A stretch of DNA of 64,000 nt from Alnus glutinosa (taxonomy: Eukaryota > Streptophyta > Magnoliopsida > Fagales > Betulaceae): NCBI RefSeq assembly GCF_958979055.1, contig NC_084889.1:10293261-10357260 (forward strand), written 5' to 3'. The notes beneath the pieces are model-generated. The model did no database searches, was not told the origin of the DNA, and was given only the letters and a program-made list of their open reading frames with translations. The translations under genes and the position numbers were made by a program. Positions within the stretch are counted from its first letter, which is position 1; the number at the start of each line of letters is the position of its first letter. This document shows, one piece after another, positions 1 to 11,735 of this stretch.

Positions 1-604
1 GTAAGTTTGGGGGTGTGATAAGCGCCGAATGTTGCACATTCAAGCCCCTTAATTTACATATGTTAATTTCTTAGCATTGTTATTTGTTTGATTTTGTGTT
101 ATTTTATTGTTTTCAGGTTTTAAATAAAGATACAAATAATTCCATTGATTTTGGGCTTAAAACACACTTTGAGAAGACCTAGAAGATATGTTTAAGCTTA
201 ACCAATCATAATAGAAGACTTATATGATGTGGTTAAGTTTAATCAAATCAAGGGAATGATTAAATCGAAATTTCTCCAATAAGAGTCAAAATCGGATTGG
301 ATTCAAATTTGGATTCTGCACATGTCTCAGTGTTTTGATCATAACGTTTTGTTCAGATATTAGATTGCAATGAATTTATGGCATTCGAAAGCTAATAAAA
401 AATGAAACAAATATGTCAGAAATAGAATATTTCGAATTCGGATGATTACGATGCCAAAACCGTCCCGCAATAAAAGACCGTAAATTTGGACAAATTTGGA
501 ATCATTTTCCTACTTGGATTGAATTTTCAATCTTCTACTTGGACTACGAGACTAAGTTCTGATTTTTCTTGAATTCCTAGGGCTTCTAGGCCTCTCCTAT
601 TCCC

Positions 605-612
605 TATAAATA
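605..612 (+). promoter_or_regulatory. TATA box of the LTR promoter
   Basis: TATAAATA lies about 590 bp into the LTR, in the sequence CCCTATAAATAGGC. This is a normal position and context for the U3 promoter of a plant gypsy LTR. Confidence 0.5.
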
Positions 613-1096
613 GGCATCTAAACATTGAAGAAAAACATACTGCTACCTAGAGTATATTCAGAGAAAAACTTCTTGAAGGCTTGAAGAGTTGAAGAGAAGT
701 AATCATGGCAGGAGGCCATTGCAGCAACGTCATGAGCGGCTAAAAACCTTTGTAGGGTTTTGATGTAGCCCTATCCAAGTACAATTGTTTGATTGTATTT
801 TAATTTAGAAAATTTTAGTTTATACATGTTGGTTGTATGGTTATGAGAATTGCTACAATTTAATATTATTCTTCATCTTTTGATGCAATTGTTCTTCAAT
901 TCATAATCAATATTGGTAGAATTCTTCTCTTGTCTTAGAAAGCTTTTTACCTTTATTGAACTCAAATCATTCTTATTTTCTGTGATTATGAGAATGATGA
1001 TTATACAACGAGTTTAATTGACATATGATCAAGAGGATTAGATAGGCCATGCCTAGAAAAGACGAATCGTACTACACCCTAATTTGGTGTAATTTA

Positions 1097-1250
1097 GGTA
1101 GACGATTCGTACCAACAGAAGATGTTTTATACTTTTCCATTGATTGTGTGTATCCTATTAAAGATGTAGCTAATCCATACCTATGGAAGACATGTCATAC
1201 CGCATCTTAGTGGTTAGGTAGACGGTCCGTGCCAACCAAAGATGGATTAT
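1097..1250 (+). repeat. 120-bp spaced degenerate repeats inside the LTR
   Basis: GGTAGACGATTCGTACCAAC at 1097 recurs as GGTAGACGGTCCGTGCCAAC at 1217, each followed by AGATG and then TTATACTT. A third, weaker copy precedes them near 1055. This is internal LTR duplication with no coding content. Confidence 0.6.
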
Positions 1251-1585
1251 ACTTATGCTTTAATATGGTAATTTCTTGTTTATTTATACCATGCATAGAA
1301 TGAATTTCAATAATTAAATATGATTAACCATTGATGTGCGGATAGCAGTGAAGTCCACATTCTACTCTTTCTCTCTCTTATATTTCAATTCTCTTTTACG
1401 TTTATTTTATGCACTTTAGTTAATCACAAATTCAACAATCTTTTCTTTAGTTATTTTTAATCATCATAAGCTTGATAACAATACCCCTGTAGTCCTTGAG
1501 GTTTGACACCCTCTCTATAGCTTTATCCTGAAAGGATTCGTTTTATTGCGAGTGGTTATTTATTATTGATATACTTTGGTAAACA

Positions 1586-2300
1586 AAAGACCACGTCAAT
1601 GACGTCGTTACTTGCCATTTTATATGTAACACTGCATCAAAAAGAACAAACATTTTTATTTAGTAAGTGACAATGAATTAATCTTGACACGCAAATAACT
1701 AGTGCGAACTATATACTATAGAATTGGTAGACAAACAAAAAAGGAACCAAAGTGGAAAGACATAAAGGATGAACACATAACTATACTATACTATACTATA
1801 CTATACTATACTATAGTTTTCTTTTCTTTGGTAAGTGACACTTAACTATACTATACTGTTAATCCAAAAAATAAGCAACTAAGCAACTAATGTGAAGTAC
1901 ATACAATAGAATTGACAGACAAAAATAAATCAAGTAAAATGGAAAGACAAAAATACAAGTGGCAGACAAAAAAGCATCAAAAGATTTTTTTTTAGAAAAA
2001 AAAAAATCAATATTCCAAACAAAAAGTTCCCTACGTATTGGCTTGAATTGAGTTTTAAATAAACACGGACTAACTCTACTTCACATTATAATAAGATTCT
2101 CAAATTGTAACTACTTTTCCTATAAGTTTACAAATTGTAAGTAATTTGTAACTAGGCATTGGAAGAACACATTTAATTTAATTGCAAGGGGTAATGATTT
2201 ATTATTGTTTGTTTTACAAGTTATGAGGAATTAGGAGTTTCAAAATTTTAGTTAGATCTGATAATAGGGGCAATATGGATCTGCATTTGAATAACCTGTT
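1586..2300. other. Non-coding, low-complexity spacer
   Basis: AT-rich sequence with poly-A and poly-T runs and a pentanucleotide microsatellite. Related phrases recur locally, such as GACAAAAA and AAGTGACA. No gene, RNA or element terminus was recognised. Confidence 0.5.
1781..1815 (+). repeat. (CTATA)7 microsatellite
   Basis: Seven uninterrupted CTATA units. A shorter ACTATACTATACT tract follows near 1843. Confidence 0.95.
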
Positions 2301-2322
2301 TGATAGATTCTAGGAGCAACTC

Positions 2323-2640
2323 GGGACCACTTCATGGGAACAAAAAAAAAAAACCCAACAAACAAAAGGGAACAAAGGGGATCACTTCAAGGGAAAAAAG
2401 CAAAAACCCAACACACGAAGGGAAAAAAAAAATGGGAACACTTCTGAAAAAAAAAAAAAAAAACAAAAAAAACAAAAGGGAACAAAGGGGATCACTTCAA
2501 GGGAAAAAAGCAAAAACCCAACACACGAAGGGAAAAAAAAAAATGGGAACACTTTTGGAAAAAAAAAATAAATAAATAAATAAAAAAACCCAACAAACAA
2601 ATTGGAACAAAGGGGATCACTTCAGAAAAGAACAAAAAAA
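2323..2640 (+). repeat. A-rich tandem repeat, about 110-bp period
   Basis: GGGAACAAAGGGGATCACTT begins units at 2368 and 2478, and a diverged unit begins near 2603. Each continues with GGGAAAAAAGCAAAAACCCA and an A-run. A partial unit precedes at 2323. The open frames on both strands here are lysine-rich or phenylalanine-rich products of the A-runs and are not credible proteins. Confidence 0.8.
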
Positions 2641-3278
2641 GAAAAAAGAAAAAAGCAACAAAAACAAACCAAACCAAACACCGACAAAGGGGCAACCACC
2701 GCGGGACTACTTCAGACAAAAAGGAAACCAATAACCAAGTAAACGACCAAATCCCGAGTAGCAAAACTATGGGTACCACCAACAAATAATAGTAAAAAAA
2801 GAAATCAACAACTTTGATGCTATAACTTAATGAAAACAAAAGAATAAATAAAAATATTTACAATGCTGAAAATCTCGAGTGATTTTTCGATTACTTGTAG
2901 AAGATTTATTGGGTTTGGGACGGTTTGATGTTTGAAGATCGCTTCAGGTCCGAGTAAAATTTCTAGGGTTTTGAGTGCGGAGAGTGAAGTGTGTGGTGTT
3001 CATCCAAAAGAGAGTGAAGTGTGCGGTGCAACCATGCTCCAATTAGGTTAGTTTGGACATTCATACACAGGGGGACGGGGCATTTCAGGCATTCCACATG
3101 TAAAACTAAGGGTATATGCGTAAATCAATTAGTGGAATTTTTGAAATTCAGCCGGTTTTTTAATAAGGGTATATTCATCTTTAAACAACCGACACTGAGG
3201 GAAAAATATGCAGGAAATCGGTTTAGACGGCACGTGAGGCGTACATGGCCCTTTGACTGTTCAAGTTAATGGGTTTGT
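2641..3278. other. Non-coding spacer, nothing recognised
   Basis: A-rich at first, then mixed composition. Short repeated phrases such as GAGAGTGAAGTGTG occur at 2983 and 3010. The open frame at 3021-3269 has no recognisable motif, and I treat it as chance. Confidence 0.4.
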
Positions 3279-3862
3279 TGGTGGACTTCCATTTATGACA
3301 GATTACAAAAGTTGAAGATCCATTAGCTTCTTCTCTCCATATCAGTCATGTTGGTTTGATTAAACTGGTTTGCATAAGGTGAACCCGATTCCTCCATTTG
3401 AGCTTCAACCAATGCATTTCTACTTTCAGTTGAGTTTTGAGTTGAACTTGCTTGATCATGAAAGGGAAGAGATTGTTAAACATTCCCTTTAATTTTCATA
3501 CTCTCCAATCCAAAATTATCGACTTTACTAAAGTAATTGTTGTCTACACTCATATAAGGCCATATCTGATATCTTCCTTTCAAATGGTGTTATTGTAGTG
3601 GGGGTTCAGATAGTTACCCTTAATTTGTACCCCTTTAGTTTCTATAACCACCTTATGCGACCATTTGAGAGGATCGGATCATTTCTTTGACCAATTTTCT
3701 ACGTTTTGTAATTATTTCTACACTGTTTTAGTTTTTTTTTTTTTTTTTTTTTGAATCTATTGTTGTGGAGCCTACCCTTTTTCTGTTTTTAGGATCATCT
3801 ACTCTCTCTTTTAGATCAAGAGTGAGAAGGATCCTCCCCTGTAACTCTTTCCTTCTTCAATA
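3279..3862 (-). mobile_element. Antisense LINE-associated relic (third copy)
   Basis: This stretch matches 25268-25850, and 57500-57890 in part, almost phrase for phrase, for example ATTACAAAAG(T/C)TGAAGATCC. In those units it lies downstream (+ strand) of an antisense L1-type reverse transcriptase relic. Here only the outer part remains. At about 3862 it joins the next repeat block at a sequence shared by both sides (TTCAATAAGG), which looks like a deletion junction. Confidence 0.6.
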
Positions 3863-4229
3863 AGGAGTTTACAAGTTTCTTCTCTAAAACAATATTTAGA
3901 GTCTACTAACACATCAAGAACGTAACACATACATTTATGAATTAATTAAACATAAGTTCATCACCAAAATTCAACAAGAATAACGAAAGATCTCAGCAAG
4001 TGGATATGATTTATTCATTTCAAATAGTATTCATTTCATGGTTATGATTTAAAATTGGTGTATCTAATGGTATACATAATTTCACATTATTTAAACTTTT
4101 TAAAAGACATGTCAATAATGACTTTATATATATATATATATTAAATACACTAACTTTAAATCATGACTGTAAAATAAATATATTCATTTTATTTGAAATG
4201 GAACGTTCTATGTTAGATTTATAATGTAA
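3863..4229 (+). repeat. Segmental repeat block, left part, split by Helitron 1
   Basis: Homologous to 32265-32628 and 42660-43045. Shared phrases include GGAGTTTACAAGTTTCTTCT and ATTCATTTCATGGTTATGAT, ending in TTATAATGTAA. The block continues at 7659 after the Helitron. It belongs to the upstream part of the kinase tandem unit. Confidence 0.75.
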
Positions 4230-4373
4230 TCATATATATATATATATATATATAAGCCGAGTTCTTCCTTATAATGGCATAGAATAGAAAGAATCCATAC
4301 TTTTTAGTGACTAAACCGGTCATTTAAGTACTGAACCAGTCTTTTAAATAAAATTGAACCGGTCTATTTAATG

Positions 4374-4380
<7 letters not shown>

Positions 4381-4407
<27 letters not shown>
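4381..4407 (+). repeat. (CT)n microsatellite
   Basis: Uninterrupted CT dinucleotides inside Helitron 1. Confidence 0.9.
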
Positions 4408-4410
<3 letters not shown>

Positions 4411-4589
4411 ATTAATGATATAAGTAAGACTCTTTTATGGAAAAAGATGTTTCTTTAGTATTTTATATTTTTGGTTGAAATCTAAATATGTTTCTATTTT
4501 GGTTGTGAAATTTTTGGTTGAGCAATTCTTCATTTGAATGTTTAGGGTTTTTTTTTTTTTTTTTTTTTTTTTCATTTGCCTTTTCGAAT

Positions 4590-6938
4590 GTTCAGAATTA
4601 TATAGGATTGAAATATAATAGTTATCACATCGATATTAAAAAAAATTCCTGCTAATTTTTATTTTATGCTTTGATAATCATAGTTTTCTTCTTGCTATTT
4701 TTCTTCTTCATACTTATTTTCATTCTAAATTACACCTATGGAAACAAAGATTTTAACATATTTTAATTTATATAAATTAAACTAAAAATAAGGGTCTTAT
4801 GTTTTAATTCATTTGAATGTTTTATGGGATATTTATTTTTCTTTTATGTGATTTACACGATTTTTACTTATGTTTTAGAAGTGTTATTCTGCTTTTGAAA
4901 GCCAAAAAAGATAAAATTTTATTTGATTATTGTACAAAAAATGAATAGAAATGCTTTTAAAACACTAAAGAGTTAATTAAGCATTAAATTTGAATTTTTT
5001 ATTTTTTTTTTAATATTCAAAATTATATGGATTTTATTTTTATTGAAACATAATAGGTATGTATCACACTAACAATATTATAGATTTCTACTATTAATCT
5101 TACTATTAATGCTTTGATAATTAAAATCCAGGTTTTTCTTTTACTATTCTTTTTCTTTACACTTCTTTCCATTTTAAACTACACATATGAGAATATTTTA
5201 AATGTTTTAATTTATATGGATTAAAACTAAAATTATGGTTATTTTGATAGTAAAATTTTATGTGATTTATATATCCAATGTTCTTTGTGCAATGGAGAAT
5301 AATGACACGTGGCGTGAACCCATAATTTTTAAACACTAAACCGGTTTTTTAAGTAAAAAAAAGGTGAATTTTAAATGTTGAACCGGTTTTGTTATGATTT
5401 TAATAAATTTATTTTGTTTTAATGAAAAAGATCATGGATGTTAATCTGCATGAGACCAAAATAAGGAGATTTTTTCTTCGAAATTTATGACTCTCCAAAA
5501 TTATAGAGAGACAAAATTTAAAACTAAAAACGTATTACATTAACTACCCATAATTGACTATATAGGTATTGCATGCATTAATTCTAAATAAATCCTACAA
5601 GTAAGCTGAAAAGTCATATTACTCTCTTAAATTGGTTATTTATACATCTTTCTTTTTAGGGTTTGAAACATTTTGAATTGTGAAATTAAGAGCATCCAGC
5701 AGCGACATTTAAGAGAAGAACAGAGTGTTGAAGTATATAATTTTGTTTTGTTTTGTTTTTTTTTTTTTCTTTTTTTGGTTGAGGTTGAAGGACTTTAGAT
5801 TTTATGCATTTTACATTTAGAATCTAGATATTCTTCTGCTATTTTTTTTTTCTTTATGCTTTCTGTTTTCAACCATGTCTACCTATGAGAATAAATTTTC
5901 ATAAAAAATGTTTATTTTTCTCTTTATTTTTTTTTCCTAATGTTTAGAATTATTTGCGTTTTATTTGTATTGAAATATAATAGGTATCATATAAAGATTC
6001 CTACTAATTTTGTATTAATGCTTTGATATTTAGATTAAACTATGTATTTTTTTTTTGATATTTTTTTCTTTATACTTTTCATTTTAAACCATGTATACCT
6101 ATGGGAACAAAGATTTAAACATGTTTTAATGTATATGCATTATAGATATGATTCTCCACCACCTAAATATACAACTTGCATTAAACTAAGATAAAGACTT
6201 ATGTTTTTCAGAATTTTTTTTTTTTTTTTTTTTTCGTTTATGTGATTTAATGCATTTTTAGCTATTTTTTAAAAGTGTTTTTATGCTTGTGAAAGCAAAA
6301 CAAGGCAAAAATTTATTTGATTGTTTTGCATAAAAATAATATAAATACTTTTGAAACACCGAAGAGATATTAAGCATTGAACATGATGTGAGAATTTATT
6401 TGATTGCGTTAAATGCTTAATGAAAGATTTTGTTTTATTTTGTATTCGTAAAAAATATTTTGTTTAGTTTGTTCAATTTTTTTTTTTAAAATGTTTATAA
6501 TTACTTGGGTTTTATTTTTATTTAAATATAATAGGTATCACTCTAATAATATCATGGATTCCTGCTAATTTTTTATTAACGCTTTGGTAATTAGATTAAA
6601 CCATGTTTTCTTCTTGCTATTTTTTTTTCTTTATACTTTTTTTTCGCTATAAACTATTCATATGAGCACAAAGATTTTAACATGTTTTAAATTATATAGA
6701 TTAAACTAAAATTAAGTGTCTTATTTTGAATGTTTTAAGGAGTATTTTTGTTTTCGTTTGTATGATTTACTCGATTTTCAGCCATTTTGTTTAGTTTGCT
6801 ATGTATTTTTTTTAGAATGTTCAAAATTATATGGGTTTTATTTGTATCGAAATGTAATATGTATCGCACCAATAATATTAGAGACTCCTGCTATTTTTTT
6901 TATTAATGCTTTGATAATCATAATCTACAGGTTTTCTT

Positions 6939-6982
<44 letters not shown>

Positions 6983-7460
6983 CTTCTTTTTATTTTAAAC
7001 TACTGATATGGGAACAAAGATTTTAACATGTTTTAATTTATATGGATTAAAATACAATTAAGAGTCTTATTTTTTAATATATTTGAATTTTTTAATGGTT
7101 TTTTTTTTTTTTTTGTATGATTCATTCAAAAAAAAAATTTGAATTGTTTTTTCTGCTTTTGAAAGCAAAATAAGGAAAAGAAATTATTTGATTAAACATT
7201 AAACATGATGTGAGAGGATTTATTTGATTCATTAAATGTTGAGTGAAAAAATTTGTTTTATTTTGTAGGATTTGGCTTAGGTGCTGTAAAAAAATAAAAT
7301 TGCAGCACCATCTTGACCATTGAAAAAACTACAGCAGCTACGCTGTAATATTTGGAATTTAGATTTTATTTTTGCTATATATATATATATATATATATAT
7401 ATTTTATACTTCTTTTCGTTATAAACTACACTTATGTGAACAAATATTTTAAAAAGTTTT
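4590..7460 (+). repeat. Diverged tandem units inside Helitron 1
   Basis: AAATATAATAGGTATCA or close variants recur near 4612, 5044, 5966, 6524 and 6850. GGGAACAAAGATTTTAACATG variants recur near 4743, 5185, 6107, 6668, 7011 and 7438. The order within each unit is constant: AATTATATGG, ATAATAG, CTGCTATTTTT, CTTTTATACTTCTTTT, AACAAAGATTTT. Spacing varies from about 330 to 920 bp, so units have lost or gained material. No coding was found. Confidence 0.75.
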
Positions 7461-7658
7461 ACTTTTTTTGGGTTAAAATAAAATTAAGGGTCTTATCCTT
7501 TATTATTATTTTTTTATTATTGAAAGATATGTGATATATATATATATTTTTTAACAAGCATTTTTTAAGCTATAATAAAATGTACGATGAAAATATGTTT
7601 AAATTCTGAAACTAAATTATAATGAAGAATCCCGCGCATAACGCAAGTTATGATCTAG

Positions 7659-9112
7659 TTGTACTAAATAGGAAGCCTACATCCAAACTACCAAAAGAAA
7701 TCCACACGTGAAGGAAATCAAACCACCTAGATAGCTTAGTTTCAATTCCTTTTCTTAGTTTTTCTGAGTGGGTTCCTCTTATACAGTGCAACGCGCCTTG
7801 CGTCCCTTAAAAAGTCCAGCCTTGAATATTTCTTTATGGCCTTGTTTGAAAACCCCCTTCTCCCTCCCCTAATTTTTTCCTCATTTTTTCTCCTTTTCCC
7901 GGGCCCACTCAACAGTCCTTGCCAGAAAAAATCTAGACAATTTTTGCCCACTCAAAGAAAAGTTGGATGCACAAGTAAAGGGACAAAAAATGTCCAAATT
8001 TTTTTTGGCAAGGTCTGTTGAGTGGGCCAGGGAGAGGGGGAAAAAAGGAGGAAAAAATTGGGGAAGGGGGAAGAGGGTTTTCAAACAAGGCCTATATTAA
8101 TAAAAAAACCCAAAAAGATGGACTGTAAAAGACCAATATCTCAATAGAAAAGAGAAAATAGTACCTCCCAGAGTGCTTCCTGATGTTGCATTCCTATATA
8201 TATTATATATATATATATATATATGCAAACTTTGCACGCCAGACTAATGCTTTGAGAAGCATACCTGAAAAGTTAGAAGCAACCCAATCAAAGTAATTAA
8301 TTCCCATAAATGGAGGCAATTTATTTTCTAGCTCTATCTGAGACGAAAAACTTGGGCATGCATGTCGACGTGATCCATAAATGTTCTCGATCATTTCAAT
8401 TATAAAAATTAATCTTCCATGCTAGCTAGCTAATTTGAATGGTTTCTTATTATATATATATGATTGGAAGATTTTCAACCAAGTACACCACACTATCCCT
8501 TAACTTTGATAACCAAACATCATTTATTTAATCCAATTCCAATTCTTCCCTTGTCGAGTTATTCATATTGTCCTTTTACCTTTTACTGGTAGCCGGTAGG
8601 GTCTCCCCTCCTCCCTTTTTCTTTCTATTGGTGGGAAACACTAAGGCCAATTTTACTACTCGATCCTTCAGTTTTCCAACACGCTCTATGTTAGATTTCT
8701 TAAGCTTAATACAGCTGGCTGGGGCCCACGATAGTGTTGACTGTTGAGCTGATGAAATGTTCTTCACGTAACAGAAAATCTGTTTGCTAGAGAAAAATCA
8801 GAGCTCGTAACATCAACATCTTCTTCTTGTTGTTTTTTTAATTATTTTAGAGACTAATACTATTTAATAAATTACTATATAACTGGAAATTATTGTATAA
8901 TCTAATTATGTAATAGTAAAAATTAATTATTAAATTAATATATATATATATATAATTTATTTTTATTGTCATATTATTCGATCTGATTATATAATAAATA
9001 TATAATAAATTACTAAATAGGATTATCATCCCTCTAATTGGTTACCGCTCTCATAACTTTGTTAGATTTACAATAGACAAGTTAGATTTACAAAACAAAT
9101 CTTGGTAGACGT
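7659..9112 (+). repeat. Segmental repeat block, right part (paralogue of 43045-44240)
   Basis: It continues the block interrupted at 4229 (TTGTACTAA then GAAGCCTACATCCAAACTAC). It runs parallel to 43045-44240 through shared phrases CATGCTAGCTAGCTAATTTG and CTAATACTATTTAATAAATT. At 9112 homology to the kinase upstream region stops (CTTGGTAGACGTGC) and a different block begins, so the kinase gene that should follow is missing. A MITE (7838-8092) and AT microsatellites near 8203-8224 and 8939-8954 lie inside. Confidence 0.7.
7838..8092. mobile_element. Foldback MITE, Tourist/Harbinger-like, TSD TAT
   Basis: Long terminal inverted repeats: it starts GGCCTTGTTTGAAAACCC and ends GGGTTTTCAAACAAGGCC, with pairing continuing for about 90 bases through the CCTCCCC/GGGGAAGG tracts. 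TAT flanks both ends (7835-7837, 8093-8095). The paralogue at 43235-43250 shows the empty site TTCTTTATATTAAT. A 3-bp TSD and GGCC...TTTG termini fit Tourist-like PIF/Harbinger MITEs. Opposed reading frames over this element are artefacts of the palindrome. Confidence 0.85.
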
Positions 9113-10440
9113 GCGCCTAGAATTACACACTTTCTATTAAGTGCTAGCAAATATGCCAAATAAGCTCCCAAAGCAAAATCAACTCTCTACACATGTTTTT
9201 GCGCCCAACCCATATTTTTCCGACACTTACTGGTCAGCAAAGTGTCATACACTAGTATGTAGACACCGAGAACCAAATAGGAGCCGATGCTAAATTAAGC
9301 GTCAGTAGTGTATATACCGAATTTTGTTTCCCGGCGCATGTTTTTTGCGCCCAAGAAACCCTTTCCTGACAGTAACCAATGGGCGAATGTTATGCGCCGA
9401 GAAATAGGTGTTGAAACACAATTAAACACTGTTATTGTAAGAATTGAGTTGGCATAGGACTGAATTCCTTTAGTGTCGTTGTTTGATTTTGTTTTTGTGT
9501 AAAACACAACAAAATTACAAAATTTTTTCTGGGTTCCACTGTATTGTGGATAAGTATTTGTTGTAATCCAGTACTTACCAATTTATCAGAATTAGGGGGG
9601 GCAAATAACTTCTTAAGGAAAGCGATTTAGTAACGCATCTTAAGAGTATTTAATTTTCTGTTTTCTGTTTATGTCTGGACAATCATATGTTACATATGAA
9701 CATGGATAAAGAATTTGGGATAGAAAGAGAAGAAGGATGAAAGACGAAATAACTATGGAGCTTCAAGGACTCTAACTAGTGCCTACTGAATACCAGAGCA
9801 GAAGCAGCTTCTAAGTTCTTCATTACCATAATAAACCAGTAAATGTTCGCTTTCATGCATGTTTCTGTGACAAAGGAAGACTTTGAAATGTCTTAGTCGT
9901 TGCCATCAAAGGCTTAGCTTGATATGTCTTGACCAAGTTGTTTGAGCTTTAAGGATAAGAAAAAGTACATCACTTCTTTCTTTTCTTTTGTCGGTTCAAG
10001 AAGACAAATTTTGCTTCAAACACGGTGAAGAGAAAAGTGTTAGGACCAATCACAAATACAGTGAAATTTATCTATCCTTTTTTTTTTAAAAAAAAAAAAA
10101 AAAAAATTAAATAGTCGATATAGCGCCAAATCAAATCACCAAAAAACAATGCAAAGAAATAAATCAAACAACCCACTAGTAAGACACCATAATTTTTACG
10201 TGAAAAACTTTCAGTGTGAAGGAAAAAACTACAGGACAAAGTTCAGTTAAATCTTTCATTATCAACAATAAGAAGTTTACAAGTTTCTTCTCTAGAACAA
10301 TATTTAGAGTTTACCAACACATCAAGAACACATACATTTTTATATTAAACATAAGTTCGTCACTAAATTTCAACAAGAATAAAAAAAGATCTCACCAAGT
10401 GGATATGAGCAATCAAGCAACTGAAGAGAGAGTCTAACGA
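9113..10440 (+). repeat. Segmental repeat block (paralogue of 30300-32400 and 41500-42830)
   Basis: It starts AATTACACACTTTCTATTAA, as at 30313. It shares the segment with GCGCCGAGAAATAGG, then GCTTCTAAGTTCTTCATTAC and the ACGTGAAAAACTTTCAGTGT segment. At 9645 it shows the empty site for the MITE found at 30821-31625. The antisense frame at 9295-9507 resembles one at 30474-30680 only because the DNA is duplicated. I do not call it a gene. Confidence 0.7.
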
Positions 10441-10690
10441 TCAACACCAATTAATTTGTACCTCTCTTATCATCATAAATAACAATTTTTTTTTTTTGAA
10501 CATAGAAATAACAAATTGAAATTTTATCAAGATGAGACCGTGATCCTCCATTCTTTGACAAACATTGCTGTGTAAAAATCCCCAGTTTTTCGATCTTTTT
10601 CTAGAATAATTTTCTCACTCTCTCAATCTGTGTATTAGCCTTTTTATTTTATTTTATTTCATTTTATTCTTTCCTTCTTCTTGTTTAAAC
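10441..10690. other. Short AT-rich spacer
   Basis: AT-rich sequence ending at the 8-bp target GTTTAAAC of the hAT element. Nothing else was recognised. Confidence 0.4.
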
Positions 10691-11580
10691 TAGGGGTGTG
10701 CACGGGGCGGGGCGGGGCGGATTTCCGCCCTTTTTGCCCCCGCCCAGCACCCCTGGGGGTGGCCACTTTTGCACCCGTGAGCCGCACAAATAAGGGAGAA
10801 TCCGTGCGGTGCGGGGTGATGCAAGGTGGGGGGTGCGGGTTGTGCGGGGCGGGGCATGTTCAATACCTAGATCTTGAATCATGAGAAACCAAAGCCAAAT
10901 TTTCTCAGATACCAAACAAATCATAGAGAAATAACAAACAAATCGACAATTTTCATAGCATCCAAACACTAAACCAAATAAAAACGAACGATTTTTTTTA
11001 AAAACTCAGCTTAATCACCATCGTGCGGCTCATGCCCACCCCTAAGCTTTGCAACTCATCGGAATGCCCAAGTCTGTGGGTTACCTAGGGGAAAATGAAG
11101 AAGATGAAGTGCGAGGGGATTTTCTCCCTGCATCTTGATTATGGACATCGTGGCATCGTGCGGCGCTAGGTTTAACAAAGAGAACTAGAGAAGAGAAATG
11201 AAGAGAAGAAGATAGAAAAGAATAAGACTTTGGAAGGTAGAAGAGAAGAAGACTGTGCGGCGCTAGAGTAAGGGCGATCAAAGTCTCTGGAAGATAGAAG
11301 AGAAGAAGACTGAAAAAAGAAAAGAAAAGAAAAGAATTTGGGGGGGGGGCACTAGGTTAAGTTCAGGTTAGGTTTTTTTTTTTTTAAAAAAAAAAATATT
11401 CATGCGGGGCGGGTCCCCTGGATTTTTCAAAATCCAAACCCGTGAACCGCATCGCACCGCACAGTTTTAATAAAACAGAAACGGAATCCGGCTCAAAACA
11501 TGCGGGTTTGCTTAATCGCGGGGCGGGGCTGGTCGGATTGGCCGGGTTGGTGCGGTTTGATCGGTTCCTGCACAGCCCTA
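10691..11580. mobile_element. GC-rich non-autonomous hAT element, TSD GTTTAAAC
   Basis: Terminal inverted repeats TAGGGGTGTGCAC and CTGCACAGCCCTA are flanked by exact 8-bp duplications GTTTAAAC (10683-10690, 11581-11588), the hAT signature. The subterminal zones are dense in GGGGCGG and CGGGGCG on both sides. The centre is ordinary AT-rich DNA with an internal GAAGATAGAAGAGAAGAAGA repeat. No transposase is present. Open frames in the GC-rich ends are compositional. Confidence 0.9.
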
Positions 11581-11735
11581 GTTTAAACTACGCACGCATT
11601 GTGGGTTTTTTTTTTTTTTTTCTTTCAAAAGTCACACATTATGTCATCACGTGTAACTTACTTTTTGGAACGAGACAAAGGATGTCCGGAAAAAGATCAT
11701 CTATTTTAAATAAAATAAATAATATCTAATTAAAA

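Larger units (their letters stand above)
1..1585 (+). mobile_element. 3' end of a Ty3/gypsy retrotransposon: polypurine tract and LTR
   Basis: The first 15 bases contain a purine-rich tract (GTTTGGGGGTG), directly followed by TGATAAGCGCC, the usual start of Tat/Athila-type gypsy LTRs. The LTR probably ends at ACA near 1585 (TTTGGTAAACA). A TATA box at 605-612 and degenerate 120-bp repeats around 1097-1250 fit an LTR. The internal region would lie left of the window. No coding sequence is present. The right end is inferred from the terminal CA and was not confirmed with a TSD, because the left flank is outside the window. It could also be a solo LTR with residual internal sequence. Confidence 0.65.
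4230..7658 (+). mobile_element. Helitron 1 (non-autonomous)
   Basis: It begins TC(AT)n after an A (4229) and ends CTAG before a T (7659), as the Helitron rule A|TC...CTRR|T requires. Just before the end, CCCGCGCATAACGC forms a degenerate GC-rich hairpin typical of Helitron 3' ends. The paralogous block at 32619-32640 gives the uninterrupted site TAATGTAATTGTACTAA, so the borders are exact and there is no TSD. No Rep/helicase coding is visible. The interior is AT-rich and built mainly of diverged tandem units. It was probably mobilised by an autonomous Helitron elsewhere. Confidence 0.85.

Noticed and set aside
2300..2839. Open frames on both strands of the A-rich repeat
   Set aside because: They are products of A- and T-runs in a 110-bp repeat; the composition is lysine-only or phenylalanine-only and there is no motif.
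6716..7006. 96-residue frame in Helitron 1
   Set aside because: Phenylalanine-rich translation of a T-run in non-coding tandem units.
7742..8084. Four overlapping frames near the 7838-8092 element
   Set aside because: They mirror each other because the MITE is a palindrome.
9295..9507. Antisense frame similar to 30474-30680
   Set aside because: Similarity comes from duplicated DNA; lengths and ends differ and there is no start context or domain.
10681..10969. Opposed frames in GC-rich sequence
   Set aside because: They lie in the GC-rich end of a hAT element and are explained by composition.
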